Assembly: GCA_002919265.1 (NCBI GenBank)
Contig: PKEY01000056.1
Span: 1 to 50,693, forward strand
Source of the DNA: Hyphomicrobiaceae bacterium
GTDB taxonomy: Bacteria > Pseudomonadota > Alphaproteobacteria > Rhizobiales > Hyphomicrobiaceae
Length of the DNA stretch: 50,693 bases
Direction of reading: 5' to 3'
The position numbers and the translations under genes are program-made. The notes under the pieces were generated by a model that had not been told where the DNA came from, did not search any database, and was given only the letters and a program-made list of their open reading frames with translations. Of this stretch, positions 1 through 8,391 are shown one piece after another (the first letter of the stretch is position 1; each line of letters opens with the position of its first letter).

Positions 1-465
1 ATCATCGTCGATGTTCCGCCCGAGGCGGACGGCGAGCTTTGCTTGCCGGCGATGGAGAAGGGGCTGAACTTCATCCGGCTCGCAACGCCGACGACGGATT
101 CCAAGCGGCTACCTGCGGTGCTCGCCAACTCGAGCGGGTTCGTCTATTATGTTTCCATTACCGGTATCACGGGGACGGCTGCACCGGACATTGAAGAAGT
201 CCACAGCCAGGTTGACAGAATTCGGCGAGCCACCACGCTTCCTGTCGTCGTCGGGTTTGGCGTTAGCACGGCCGAACAAGCGAGAGCCATTGCCTCTGGT
301 GCGGATGGTGTGGTTGTTGGCTCAGCATTGGTCCGCGCTATCGAGCGCACGCTCGGCCCCGACGGAAGAGCGACGGATCGCACGGTTCCAGAAGTGCTGG
401 AGCTGGTGAAAACCCTGGCCGGTGGATTGCGAACGAGCCCGGTGCAGGCGAACATGAAGGGTTAG
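1..465 (+). CDS. trpA: Tryptophan synthase alpha subunit, C-terminal part (5' end outside window)
   Basis: TrpA cleaves indole-3-glycerol phosphate to indole and glyceraldehyde 3-phosphate; the indole is channelled to TrpB. The reading frame is open from base 1, so only the last 154 residues of a protein usually near 270 are present. Visible family landmarks are VDVPPEA near the left edge, the [12 protein letters not shown] segment, the phosphate-binding loop [10 protein letters not shown] and [12 protein letters not shown]. The gene is followed by accD 79 bp downstream, the usual trp(F)BA-accD-folC order of Alphaproteobacteria. The stop is a TAG at 463-465. Identification is secure; only the 5' truncation by the window edge is notable. 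Confidence 0.97.
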   Translation: MIVDVPPEADGELCLPAMEKGLNFIRLATPTTDSKRLPAVLANSSGFVYYVSITGITGTAAPDIEEVHSQVDRIRRATTLPVVVGFGVSTAEQARAIASGADGVVVGSALVRAIERTLGPDGRATDRTVPEVLELVKTLAGGLRTSPVQANMKG

Positions 466-544
466 GCTTGCGAGCCACCTAGGGCGGAAACAGCATTGCC
501 GGGGTGTTACAGCTTGGTTTTCAGGGTGTGAGGAGCACTCGAGA

Positions 545-1630
545 GTGAACTGGATCAACAACGTTGTGCGTCCAAAGATCCGCAGCTTCCTGACGACGAA
601 GCGCGAGGTCCCGGACAACCTCTGGGTAAAGTGCCCGGAAAGCGGCCAGATGGTCTTCTACAAGGACCTCGAGGCCAACCAGTTCGTCGTGCCCGGCTCG
701 AACTACCATTTCCGAATGGCGGCCGACGTTCGCCTCAAGCACCTCTTCGACAATGGCGAGTACGTAAAGATTCCGCTCCCGAGCGTTCCGGTTGATCCGC
801 TGAAGTTCCGCGATGGCCGGCGGTATACTGATCGGCTGAAGGATGCCCGAGCTGCTACCCAGCTGGAGGACGCCGTGCTCGTGGGAGAGGGCACGCTTGA
901 CGGCCTACCAATCGTGGCGGCTGCCCAGGATTTCCGCTTCATGGGCGGGTCTCTCGGCATGGCGGCGGGCGAGGCGGTCATCACTGGCATGATGCGCGCC
1001 GTCGAGAAGAAGACGCCTTTCATCCTCTTTGCCGCTTCAGGCGGTGCGCGCATGCAAGAGGGTATTCTTTCGCTTATGCAGATGCCGCGCACGACGATTG
1101 CGGTGCAGCAGCTGCGTGAGGCGCGGTTGCCGTATATTGTTGTGCTCACGGACCCAACCACGGGCGGTGTGACGGCATCCTACGCGATGCTAGGAGATAT
1201 CCACATCGCTGAACCTGGCGCGCTGATCTGTTTCGCGGGCCCGCGGGTTATCCAGCAGACCATCCGCGAGCAGCTGCCGGAAGGTTTCCAGCGGGCAGAG
1301 TATCTGCTTGCGCATGGCATGATCGATATGGTCGTGCATCGCCATAAGATGCGCGAAACCCTTTCGCGGATTTGCCGCCTGCTTATGGCCAACAAGTCGC
1401 TCGGCAAGGCCAAGGCGAAAGGGCTCAATGGGCATGCTTACCTGAATGGCTCAGGGACGGAAGGCCATATCATCGACCCGCGTGCCAGTGACGAGGTTAT
1501 CGAGGCGGAGCCGGTTCCCGATGAGGAACGCTTTACTCCATCTCGGCTCGACAAGCGCGAGAAGGCGGCGCGGGAAAATGAAGCCGGTTCGGCGCGCCCC
1601 CATTCTGACGACGGCGCACGTAGTCCCTGA
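545..1630 (+). CDS. accD: Acetyl-CoA carboxylase carboxyltransferase subunit beta
   Basis: AccD, with AccA, transfers the carboxyl group from carboxybiotin to acetyl-CoA, giving malonyl-CoA for fatty acid synthesis. The 361-residue protein starts at GTG with a GAGGAG ribosome site about 9 bases upstream. The crotonase-like carboxyltransferase core spans roughly residues 60-290, with the oxyanion glycine motifs AASGGARM (163-170) and [16 protein letters not shown] (203-218). The N-terminal zinc ribbon of the E. coli enzyme is degenerate: only Cys30 remains and the other three metal cysteines are absent (GQ at 34-35, VVPGS at 48-52). The C-terminal 60 residues are charged and low in complexity. 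It lies between trpA and folC, probably one transcript. Confidence 0.96.
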   Translation: MNWINNVVRPKIRSFLTTKREVPDNLWVKCPESGQMVFYKDLEANQFVVPGSNYHFRMAADVRLKHLFDNGEYVKIPLPSVPVDPLKFRDGRRYTDRLKDARAATQLEDAVLVGEGTLDGLPIVAAAQDFRFMGGSLGMAAGEAVITGMMRAVEKKTPFILFAASGGARMQEGILSLMQMPRTTIAVQQLREARLPYIVVLTDPTTGGVTASYAMLGDIHIAEPGALICFAGPRVIQQTIREQLPEGFQRAEYLLAHGMIDMVVHRHKMRETLSRICRLLMANKSLGKAKAKGLNGHAYLNGSGTEGHIIDPRASDEVIEAEPVPDEERFTPSRLDKREKAARENEAGSARPHSDDGARSP

Positions 1631-1699
1631 TCGCCGGCTGCCCTGAAGGTCCAAAGATATGCGAAGCTCGCGACGGTATCGCGGGCAGGGGAGCTAATT

Positions 1700-3031
1700 A
1701 TGCCCACGAGCGACGAAATCCTTGCTGAAATGAAGCGGCTGCATCCGCAGCTCATTGACCTGTCGCTCGGGCGTATTGAGCGCCTATTGGAAAAGCTCGG
1801 CAATCCCCATAAGAAGTTGCCGCCTGTCATTCATATCGCCGGCACGAATGGCAAAGGTTCGACCACGGCCTTTCTCAAGGCGATGCTTGAGGCGGCGGGT
1901 TTGCGGGTGCACGTCTATACTTCGCCCCATCTTGTTCGATTTCACGAGCGCATCAGTTTGGCCGATGTGGATGGCAGATCCCGGCCTATTTCAGAGCCTA
2001 ATCTCGTGGACCTGCTCACTCGCGTGCAGCGAGTCAATGCGGGCGAGTCGATTACTTTTTTCGAGATTACAACTGCTGCTGCATTTCTGGCGTTTTCCGA
2101 AGTCCCGGCAGATGTGGTGCTTCTGGAGGTGGGGCTCGGCGGCAGGCTGGATGCAACGAATGTTGTGTCCCATCCGGCTCTGACGATTATCACGCCCATC
2201 GCGCTCGACCATTCCGACAAGCTCGGCGATACACTGGCGGAAATCGCGAGAGAGAAGGCCGGAATTCTCAAGCGCGGCGTACCAGCCATCATTTCCCAGC
2301 AAGAGGACGAGGCTCTCGATGTCATCCGCCAGCGAGCCTTGGATGTTGGCGCGCCGGTCGTGGCGTGGGGTTATCACTTCGATGCCTATGAGCAGCGCGG
2401 CCGGCTGGTTTTTCAGCAGGAAAACATTTTACTCGATCTGCCAAAACCAAGTTTGATCGGCAGACACCAGATCATCAATGCCGGAACGACCGTTGCTGCA
2501 GCCCTTCAGCTACGTCAGTTTCCCCTGAACGAGCATGTAATTGGCCGCGGTTTGGCTGAGGCCGAGTGGCCGGCGCGCATGCAGCGGCTTAAACATGGTG
2601 CCCTATCTGATCTCTTGAGTTCCGGTTCGGAGCTGTGGCTTGACGGTGGACATAATCCTGCCTGTGCCATTGCAATTGCTCAGACACTCGCCGATTTGGA
2701 AGAGCGCTCATCCAGCCCACTACATTTGGTCGTCGGGATGATGGGGCAAAAGGATGCTGCCGGATTTTTGGGCCCCTTCAGCGGTCTGGCAAAAAGCATT
2801 GTTACGGTTCCCATTCCAGGAGCACACGAGTCACCCTACGAACCGGAAACTCTCGCCCGAATTGCGCGCGATCTCGGTTTTAAGGCCAGCGCGGCAACTG
2901 ACGTGCCTGCAGCCATCCGCCAAATCGAAAGCGAGGAAACTACTCCCAAACGCATCTTGATCTGTGGTTCGCTTTATTTGGCTGGACAGGTTCTCGCCCT
3001 TCAGCAGGGTGTAGCGCAACAATTGAATTAG
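1700..3031 (+). CDS. folC: Bifunctional folylpolyglutamate synthase / dihydrofolate synthase
   Basis: FolC joins dihydropteroate and glutamate to make dihydrofolate and adds further glutamates to reduced folates. The 443 residues match the family length. Visible motifs are the P-loop AGTNGKGSTT (residues 47-56), TSPHLVRFHERI, the metal and substrate segment EVGLGGRLDATN, ALDHSDKLG and the C-terminal WLDGGHNP. The ATG at 1700 has a GGGGAG ribosome site 6-7 bases upstream. It follows accD by 69 bp in the same direction and is the last gene before the GTA leader; no terminator lies right behind the stop, so the hairpin at 3176-3220 may also end this operon. Confidence 0.96.
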   Translation: MPTSDEILAEMKRLHPQLIDLSLGRIERLLEKLGNPHKKLPPVIHIAGTNGKGSTTAFLKAMLEAAGLRVHVYTSPHLVRFHERISLADVDGRSRPISEPNLVDLLTRVQRVNAGESITFFEITTAAAFLAFSEVPADVVLLEVGLGGRLDATNVVSHPALTIITPIALDHSDKLGDTLAEIAREKAGILKRGVPAIISQQEDEALDVIRQRALDVGAPVVAWGYHFDAYEQRGRLVFQQENILLDLPKPSLIGRHQIINAGTTVAAALQLRQFPLNEHVIGRGLAEAEWPARMQRLKHGALSDLLSSGSELWLDGGHNPACAIAIAQTLADLEERSSSPLHLVVGMMGQKDAAGFLGPFSGLAKSIVTVPIPGAHESPYEPETLARIARDLGFKASAATDVPAAIRQIESEETTPKRILICGSLYLAGQVLALQQGVAQQLN

Positions 3032-3103
3032 AGATGCATTCCAATTTATCCCCGCTGAGAAAATTTGTGATAAAATCGCTTGTGTACGCGTTCATCAATT
3101 AAG

Positions 3104-3167
3104 CTATTGATATCGTGAGATAAATCGCAAGAACCCTATTGACAGCGTAACGCTGTTCGTGTATGAA
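3104..3167 (+). promoter_or_regulatory. Putative promoter of the GTA cluster with a repeated CTATTGA element
   Basis: TTGACA at 3139-3144 and TATGAA at 3162-3167 form a sigma-70-like promoter with 17-bp spacing, placing a start site near 3174. The heptamer CTATTGA occurs at 3104-3110 and again at 3136-3142, 32 bp apart (about three helical turns), the second copy overlapping the -35 box. Just after the -35, ACAGCG-TAA-CGCTGT (3142-3156) is a short inverted repeat. The stretch 3032-3170 is AT-rich compared with its surroundings. This is the only good promoter seen ahead of the small-terminase gene. That the repeats bind a GTA regulator is inference. Confidence 0.5.
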
Positions 3168-3175
3168 GAAGGTAT

Positions 3176-3220
3176 AACGCGACAGTTGCGTGCAGGGCGC
3201 AACTGCCGCGTTTTTCTTTT
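3176..3220 (+). terminator. Intrinsic terminator between the promoter and the first GTA gene
   Basis: Inverted repeat 3176-3190 / 3198-3212: CAGTTGCG pairs with CGCAACTG around the 7-nt loop TGCAGGG, and the stem extends outward through AACGCG/CGCGTT with one A-C mismatch. The run TTTTTCTTTT follows directly. This is a textbook rho-independent terminator. It begins only a few bases after the predicted start site at 3174, so it would stop GTA transcription unless overridden, and it could also stop read-through from folC. Confidence 0.8.
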
Positions 3221-3240
3221 CCGAACATTCTTTTTGAAGC

Positions 3241-3753
3241 ATGAGCCAAGAAACCGCCTCGCCGCGGCGAGAGCTCGATTGGGAGGCTATTCGCCGACTG
3301 TACGAGGGACGGGAAATGACGGTCGCCGAGATCGCAGCATCATATGGTGTGAGCGTTTCCGCGATTCAAAGACGACGGCGTGCGGAAGGATGGACCAAAC
3401 GTTTGCTGCATTCTGGGTCGCGTCGTACTCCCGTACAAGCTATTGCCGCTGAGCGAAGCCGTCTCATTGCCCGGCTACTTAAGGTCGTCGATCGAAATAT
3501 TGAACTGTTGGAGATGCGCATGGGATCGGAGGAACCCGGTACTGCCGCGGACCGGGAACGCGAGACACGTGCGATTGGCGCCTTGACGCGAACCATTGAA
3601 AAATTGACCGAACTGCAATCGGACCGCGATGCCGTCAGAGCCAATTCTGCCAAAGTCAGCTCAGGAAGCAACCTCGACGAGGAAGAAGCGGTCCGCCTCC
3701 GCCTCGAAATTGCGGAGCGCATTCTGCGACTGCGAAAACACAATAGAACTTGA
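3241..3753 (+). CDS. GTA/phage small terminase subunit (RcGTA g1-like)
   Basis: By position and architecture this is the small terminase (TerS) that hands DNA to the TerL motor. The 170-residue protein opens with a helix-turn-helix (about residues 14-50; MTVAEIAASYGVS then RRRRAEGW), typical of phage TerS DNA-binding domains. A long charged helix follows (about 65-130: RSRLIARLLKVVDRNIELLEMRM and onward), suited to ring oligomerisation, then a basic C-terminus. It is longer than RcGTA g1 (about 107 residues), which is described as lacking such a DNA-binding domain. The ATG at 3241 has no strong Shine-Dalgarno. Its 3' end overlaps the start of terL. The family call rests on context plus the HTH; sequence similarity was not tested. 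Confidence 0.75.
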   Translation: MSQETASPRRELDWEAIRRLYEGREMTVAEIAASYGVSVSAIQRRRRAEGWTKRLLHSGSRRTPVQAIAAERSRLIARLLKVVDRNIELLEMRMGSEEPGTAADRERETRAIGALTRTIEKLTELQSDRDAVRANSAKVSSGSNLDEEEAVRLRLEIAERILRLRKHNRT

Positions 3754-5047
3754 TGACCTTACTGACGCGCTTTCGACGCTTTCGCTCGATGAGCTTCGTT
3801 TTCTGGCCTGGGATTGGGAAACGTGGGCGCGCGATGATCAGTTGCCTCCTGAAACCAACGCGCACGGCCGGCCCTGGCGCACGTGGCTTATTATCGGCGG
3901 ACGCGGATCGGGAAAGACGCGGGCAGGCGCCGAGTGGGTAAGAGCGGAGGCCGAAGCGCTGGGAAGAACAGTTGGGCCAAGCAATGGCCGAATCGCCCTT
4001 ATCGGCGAAACGCTCGATCAGGTCCGTAGCGTCATGGTTGAGGGGGTCTCCGGAATCCTGGCAGTGCACCCGCCTGATGCTCGTCCGAACTATGAGTTCT
4101 CGAAAAGGCAACTTGTTTGGCCCAATGGTGTCGTGGCCCAGCTTTTCTCGGCCGAGGATCCAGAAAGTCTGCGAGGACCGCAGTTCGCTGCGGCTTGGCT
4201 CGATGAAATCGCGAAATGGCGCTACGCCGAAGAAACCTGGGATATGTTACAGTTTGGCCTTCGGCTGGGAAGAAATCCGCGCCAGGTCGTAACGACAACG
4301 CCGCGACCGGTAGAAATTCTGAAGCGCATCATGAGCGATGACGCCACGGTGGTTACCCGCGTACGCACGCGCGATAATGAGGCAAATCTCGCACCGACAT
4401 TCATCGCAGAAATGGAGCGGCGATATGGAGGAACGCTCCTTGGGCGGCAGGAGCTTGAGGGAGAGCTGATCGAAAATTTGTCCGGTGCCTTATGGCAGCG
4501 CGAGTGGATAGAACAGCATCGGGTCGCCACGGCTCCGGAACTGCAACGCATCGTCGTCGCTGTCGACCCGCCCGTTACCGCTACCCAATCATCCGACGCC
4601 TGCGGGATATGTGTGGCAGGAATTGGCGCGGATGGGCGGGCCTATGTGCTTTCGGACCGAACGCTTCAGGGCCGTGAACCGCAGATTTGGGCAAGAGCTG
4701 CCATTGCGGCCTATAGAGATTTCGCGGCGGATCGTCTTGTGGCGGAGGTCAACCAGGGTGGGGATTTGGTTGAGACAATTTTGCGCCAGATCGACCCCGC
4801 ACTTCCGATCCGATTGGTGCGTGCAACGCGGGGAAAATGGCTGCGCGCGGAGCCGGTTGCGGCCTTATACGCGGAGGGCCGCGTTTGTCACGTTGGCCAG
4901 CACCCCGAGCTTGAAATGCAAATGCTGACTTTCGGTTCGGATGGTCGCTCTTTGGGAAACAGCCCAGATCGCGTCGACGCGCTGGTTTGGGCGCTGACCG
5001 ATCTCATTCTCGACGCGCCGCCTAGGCCCGTTGTGCGGATGCTCTGA
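3710..5047 (+). CDS. terL: GTA/phage terminase large subunit (RcGTA g2-like)
   Basis: TerL is the ATP-driven motor and nuclease that packages DNA into proheads. Counting from the TTG at 3710, the Walker A loop GGRGSGKT is at residues 63-70, Walker B AAWLDE ends at 166, and the RNase H-like nuclease domain opens with VAVDPPV (Asp near 286), with further acidic positions in LVAEVNQGGD and RVDALVWALTD. The N-terminus LAWDWETWARDDQLPP is typical of the GTA type. The start is uncertain: ATG 3629 would overlap terS by 125 bp and add a basic tail that merely shadows TerS codons; TTG 3710 overlaps by 44 bp. Neither has a clear ribosome site, so translation is probably coupled to terS. Confidence 0.93.
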   Translation: MRSAFCDCENTIELDDLTDALSTLSLDELRFLAWDWETWARDDQLPPETNAHGRPWRTWLIIGGRGSGKTRAGAEWVRAEAEALGRTVGPSNGRIALIGETLDQVRSVMVEGVSGILAVHPPDARPNYEFSKRQLVWPNGVVAQLFSAEDPESLRGPQFAAAWLDEIAKWRYAEETWDMLQFGLRLGRNPRQVVTTTPRPVEILKRIMSDDATVVTRVRTRDNEANLAPTFIAEMERRYGGTLLGRQELEGELIENLSGALWQREWIEQHRVATAPELQRIVVAVDPPVTATQSSDACGICVAGIGADGRAYVLSDRTLQGREPQIWARAAIAAYRDFAADRLVAEVNQGGDLVETILRQIDPALPIRLVRATRGKWLRAEPVAALYAEGRVCHVGQHPELEMQMLTFGSDGRSLGNSPDRVDALVWALTDLILDAPPRPVVRML

Positions 5048-5074
5048 CAAATCCGGCACTAACAGCGAAATCCG

Positions 5075-6304
5075 GTGAAACGTATGACCTTTGATGAACG
5101 ACAGCCTTCGCGGCTGGCGCGGATCGCGCGCGCCCTGGGATTTCGATCGCTGCGGTCAGGGGAGCAAAAATCCCGTGCGCCACTGCCCCTGATCGCGATG
5201 GAAAATCTAGGGTCACCGGCGTGGATGCCGCGGGATTTTACTGCTTTTGCGCGCGAAGGAATGATGCAAAATCCCATCGTTTATCGCGCGGTTCGAATGA
5301 TTTCGGAAGCGGCAGCATCCGTGCCCCTCTTGCTCTACGAGGGTGAGGTCGAAATCGAAGATCACCCGCTTCTCGATCTCTTGCGGCGGCCAGGTGCGGG
5401 ACGAACGACAGCAGATCTGCTCGAGGCGTGCTACGGATTTTTGCTCGTTGCTGGAAACGCCTATCTCGAAGCAGTCTCGGCGGCGGATCGCGTAGTTGAG
5501 CTACATGTACTGCGTCCTGATCGGATGCGCGTGGTTCCTGGCAAAGATGGCTGGCCTGAAGCTTTTGAGTATTCTGTGGGCGATCGCCGCATACTGGTTG
5601 GAGGGGAAGTTGTAGCGGGTGTCAGCCGCATTCTTCATGTGAAATTCTTTCATCCATTGAATGATCATTACGGTCTATCGCCGATCGAGGCGGCGGCCAC
5701 TGCGATAGACCTTCATAATTCTGCGACGCGTTGGAACAAGGCGCTTCTCGACAATTCCGCACGGCCTTCAGGTGCCCTGGTGTATTCGTCCGGCGCTTAT
5801 CTTACAGATGAGCAATTCAATCGTTTGAAAGCTGAGCTCGAAGCAGGCTTCCAGGGCGCGCGTAATGCTGGGCGTCCGCTACTGCTCGAAGGGGGGCTCG
5901 ACTGGAAGGTCATGAGTTTGACGCCGCGGGACATGGATTTCATGGAAGCGCGCTACGCTGCGGCCCGAGAAATTGCACTAGCACTTGGCGTACCGCCGAT
6001 GCTGCTGGGAATTCCCGGTGATAATACCTACGCAAACTACCAGGAAGCCAACCGAACGTTCTGGCGTCAGACGGTCCTACCCCTTGTGTACAGAACGGCG
6101 AAGTCACTCTCGACTTGGCTCGCGCCGGCATGGGGCAATCATTTGGAATTGCGACCTGATCTCGACGCCATTGAAGCCCTGTCTTCAGAACGAGAGGCGT
6201 TGTGGGCGCGCGTGGAGCGAGCTTCCTTCCTGACGCGAAATGAGAAGCGCGCGGCGGTCGGCTACGGGCCTTTGCCAGACGGCGACGATCTGTCGTCTGC
6301 TTGA
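5075..6304 (+). CDS. HK97-family portal protein (RcGTA g3-like)
   Basis: The portal is the dodecameric ring at the head vertex through which DNA enters and leaves. The 409-residue protein shows the HK97 portal pattern: NPIVYRAVRMISEAAASVPL near residue 70, HPLLDLLRRPG, a LLVAGNAYLEAV segment, the PLNDHYGLSPIEAA block, and MGIPGDN-like LLGIPGDNTYANYQEA before the clip and crown region. It starts at GTG 5075 (ATG 5084 is an alternative), 27 bp after terL. Its stop overlaps the TTG start of the protease gene by 4 bp. RcGTA has a small gene 3.5 between portal and protease; that gene is absent here. Confidence 0.93.
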   Translation: MKRMTFDERQPSRLARIARALGFRSLRSGEQKSRAPLPLIAMENLGSPAWMPRDFTAFAREGMMQNPIVYRAVRMISEAAASVPLLLYEGEVEIEDHPLLDLLRRPGAGRTTADLLEACYGFLLVAGNAYLEAVSAADRVVELHVLRPDRMRVVPGKDGWPEAFEYSVGDRRILVGGEVVAGVSRILHVKFFHPLNDHYGLSPIEAAATAIDLHNSATRWNKALLDNSARPSGALVYSSGAYLTDEQFNRLKAELEAGFQGARNAGRPLLLEGGLDWKVMSLTPRDMDFMEARYAAAREIALALGVPPMLLGIPGDNTYANYQEANRTFWRQTVLPLVYRTAKSLSTWLAPAWGNHLELRPDLDAIEALSSEREALWARVERASFLTRNEKRAAVGYGPLPDGDDLSSA

Positions 6305-7080
6305 AGAACTCTAGTCACGAACGTCATCTGCGAAATCGGAACGAGCTTATGCAGGCGCTGCAGGAAGAGCCGCAAGAGGTAATTCGTGAGGTCAAGCTGA
6401 CGTCGCATGGCCTCAGGGAAGTAACACTGGATGGCATTTTCGAAGGGTATGCCAGTCTTTTTCACCGCGAAGATCTTGGGCGAGACATCGTTATGCCCGG
6501 CGCGTTCGCTGAGAGCCTCACCAAAAGGGGCGCTACGGGCATTCGGATGTTATTCCAACACGACCCCAATCAGCCGATCGGCACATGGCTGAAGATTTAC
6601 GAAGATGCTCGAGGCCTGTTCGTTCGCGGAAAACTTGCCACCGAGGTGGCTAGGGCGCGTGAGGTTCTTTCGCTCATGCGCGCCGGCGCCATTGATGGCT
6701 TATCGATCGGCTTTCGAACGGTAAAAGGTGTGCGCGATCCCCGCACCGGGGTGCGCCGACTCGAAAAAATTGACCTCTGGGAGATTTCAGTAGTCACTTT
6801 TCCGATGCTGCCGGAAGCACGCATCTCGAAAGTGAAATCGCATCCATTTGGAGGTCGAACGCCGACCGAACGTGAATTCGAGCGCTGGCTCACGCAGGAC
6901 GCTGGGTTCACGCGCTCTGAGGCACGCGCCGTGCTGCGCGATGGCCTGAAAGGCCTCAAGCTCCTGCGGGATGCGGGGCAGGCCTCGTCGTGGGAGCAGC
7001 GGTTGCTAAAGCAAATTGCCGAGGCGACGCAGCTCTTCCGTCAACCTCTTTCGCCGAAAGGAATTAAGTCTCCATGCTAA
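6301..7080 (+). CDS. HK97-family prohead protease (S78; RcGTA g4-like)
   Basis: This serine protease trims the capsid N-terminal delta domain during prohead maturation. Counting from TTG 6301, the family signature FQHDPNQPIGTW holds the catalytic His (about 87), and GLSIGFRT holds the nucleophilic Ser (about 135); VTFPMLPEARI lies downstream. The C-terminal 80 residues are basic and end in a helix. The TTG overlaps the portal TGA (TTGA), suggesting coupled translation; an internal ATG at 6349 is a possible alternative start. The 3' end overlaps the capsid gene by 7 bp. Length 259 is slightly above the usual 180-220. Confidence 0.92.
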   Translation: MKNSSHERHLRNRNELMQALQEEPQEVIREVKLTSHGLREVTLDGIFEGYASLFHREDLGRDIVMPGAFAESLTKRGATGIRMLFQHDPNQPIGTWLKIYEDARGLFVRGKLATEVARAREVLSLMRAGAIDGLSIGFRTVKGVRDPRTGVRRLEKIDLWEISVVTFPMLPEARISKVKSHPFGGRTPTEREFERWLTQDAGFTRSEARAVLRDGLKGLKLLRDAGQASSWEQRLLKQIAEATQLFRQPLSPKGIKSPC

Positions 7081-8315
7081 GTGACAAGGGTCTCGAGGTG
7101 AAATCGGCTTCGCACGCGGACCTTAGCCTCGCGTTCGAAGAGTTCATGCGAGCATTTGAGGCCTTCAAGGAAACGAACGACAGACGCCTGGCGGAAATGG
7201 AGCGCCATTTGAGTGCGGATGTCGTTACGGTCGAAAAGCTGGCGCGTATCGATCGGGCGCTTGATGAGCACAAGCGGTTGGTCGACGAACTTGTCCGGAA
7301 AGCCGGCCGCCCGCAGCTAGGGTCGGCTGCTGGGCTATCTGCCGGCCTTGACCGTAAAGCTGCCTTCGAAAGCTATATGCGCAGCGGTGACAGCCACGCT
7401 TTGAGAAATTTTGAGGAGAAAGGGCTTTCTGTCGGTTCGGACACCGACGGTGGCTACGTAGTACCCGAAGAAACCGAACGAGCCATCAACAGTGCAGTTC
7501 GGGAAATTTCGCCTATTCGTGCCATCGCTGGGGTTAGGCAGGTTTCTGGATCCGTCTATAAGAAGCCATTCGCCATCTCTGGCCCTGAAGCGGGGTGGGT
7601 TGGCGAGACGGATCCTAGGCCGGAAACTGCCGGCCCCAAGCTCGCCGAGCTGGCCTTCCCAACGATGGAGCTCTACGCGATGCCGGCAGCCACCCAATCG
7701 CTGCTCGACGACGCGGCGGTCGATATCGATCAGTGGATTGCGGATGAAGTGAGAGTAACCTTCGCGGCCCAAGAAGGGGCAGCCTTCGTTGCAGGCGATG
7801 GCGTCAAGAAGCCGAAAGGCTTCCTTAGCTACCCTACAATTGATAATGCCTCGTGGAGCTGGGGCAAGATCGGAACGATTTCCACAGGCGTTTCAGGTGA
7901 TTTCCCCGAAACGGCACCGGCGGATAAGCTCATTGATCTCGTATATTCGCTGAAAGGTGAATATCGAGCCAATGGGCATTTTGTTATGAACCGCGCAACC
8001 CAAGCGGTTGTGCGGAAGATGAAAGATGCGGATGGATCCTATCTTTGGCAGCCGTCCGCAAAGCCGGGTGAGCCGGCCAACCTTATGGGTTTCCCGGTTG
8101 CAGAATCGGAGGACATGCCGGACATCGGGCCCGATAGCCTCGCCATAGCTTTTGGCGATTTCCGGCGTGGATATCTGATCGTTGACCGTGTCGGAATCCG
8201 CGTACTCCGCGATCCCTTCAGCGCCAAGCCCTACGTGCTCTTCTATACCACGAAGAGGGTAGGTGGTGGTGTGCAGGATTTCGATGCAATCAAGCTTCTG
8301 AAATTTGGTGCGTAG
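7074..8315 (+). CDS. HK97-fold major capsid protein (RcGTA g5-like)
   Basis: Builds the icosahedral head. Of 413 residues, about 1-100 form a charged, helical delta domain (LAFEEFMRAFEAFKETNDRRLAEMERHL), presumably removed by the protease encoded just upstream. The mature shell protein follows: SVGSDTDGGYVVPEE is the canonical start of the HK97 fold, with VGETDPRPET, FVAGDGVKKPKGFL, and a C-terminal DFRRGYLIVDRVGIRVLRDPF. The ATG at 7074 lies inside the end of the protease gene. A perfect hairpin at 8334-8359 follows the stop, consistent with capsid being needed in larger amounts than the tail proteins. Confidence 0.96.
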   Translation: MLSDKGLEVKSASHADLSLAFEEFMRAFEAFKETNDRRLAEMERHLSADVVTVEKLARIDRALDEHKRLVDELVRKAGRPQLGSAAGLSAGLDRKAAFESYMRSGDSHALRNFEEKGLSVGSDTDGGYVVPEETERAINSAVREISPIRAIAGVRQVSGSVYKKPFAISGPEAGWVGETDPRPETAGPKLAELAFPTMELYAMPAATQSLLDDAAVDIDQWIADEVRVTFAAQEGAAFVAGDGVKKPKGFLSYPTIDNASWSWGKIGTISTGVSGDFPETAPADKLIDLVYSLKGEYRANGHFVMNRATQAVVRKMKDADGSYLWQPSAKPGEPANLMGFPVAESEDMPDIGPDSLAIAFGDFRRGYLIVDRVGIRVLRDPFSAKPYVLFYTTKRVGGGVQDFDAIKLLKFGA

Positions 8316-8333
8316 AGCTTGTTGAAGGTCTAC

Positions 8334-8359
8334 GAGGGCGATCTTTCGGGATCGCCCTC
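8334..8359 (+). terminator. Perfect hairpin after the major capsid gene (partial terminator or mRNA stabiliser)
   Basis: GAGGGCGATC (8334-8343) pairs perfectly with GATCGCCCTC (8350-8359) around a TTTCGG loop. The following bases are TTGCGCC, so there is no long U-run and full termination is unlikely. Its place between the most abundant head protein and the connector genes suits a partial terminator or a 3'-end stabiliser that sets capsid excess. Confidence 0.65.
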
Positions 8360-8391
8360 TTGCGCCTCATGGTTGCTATTGGCGAAGCCCT

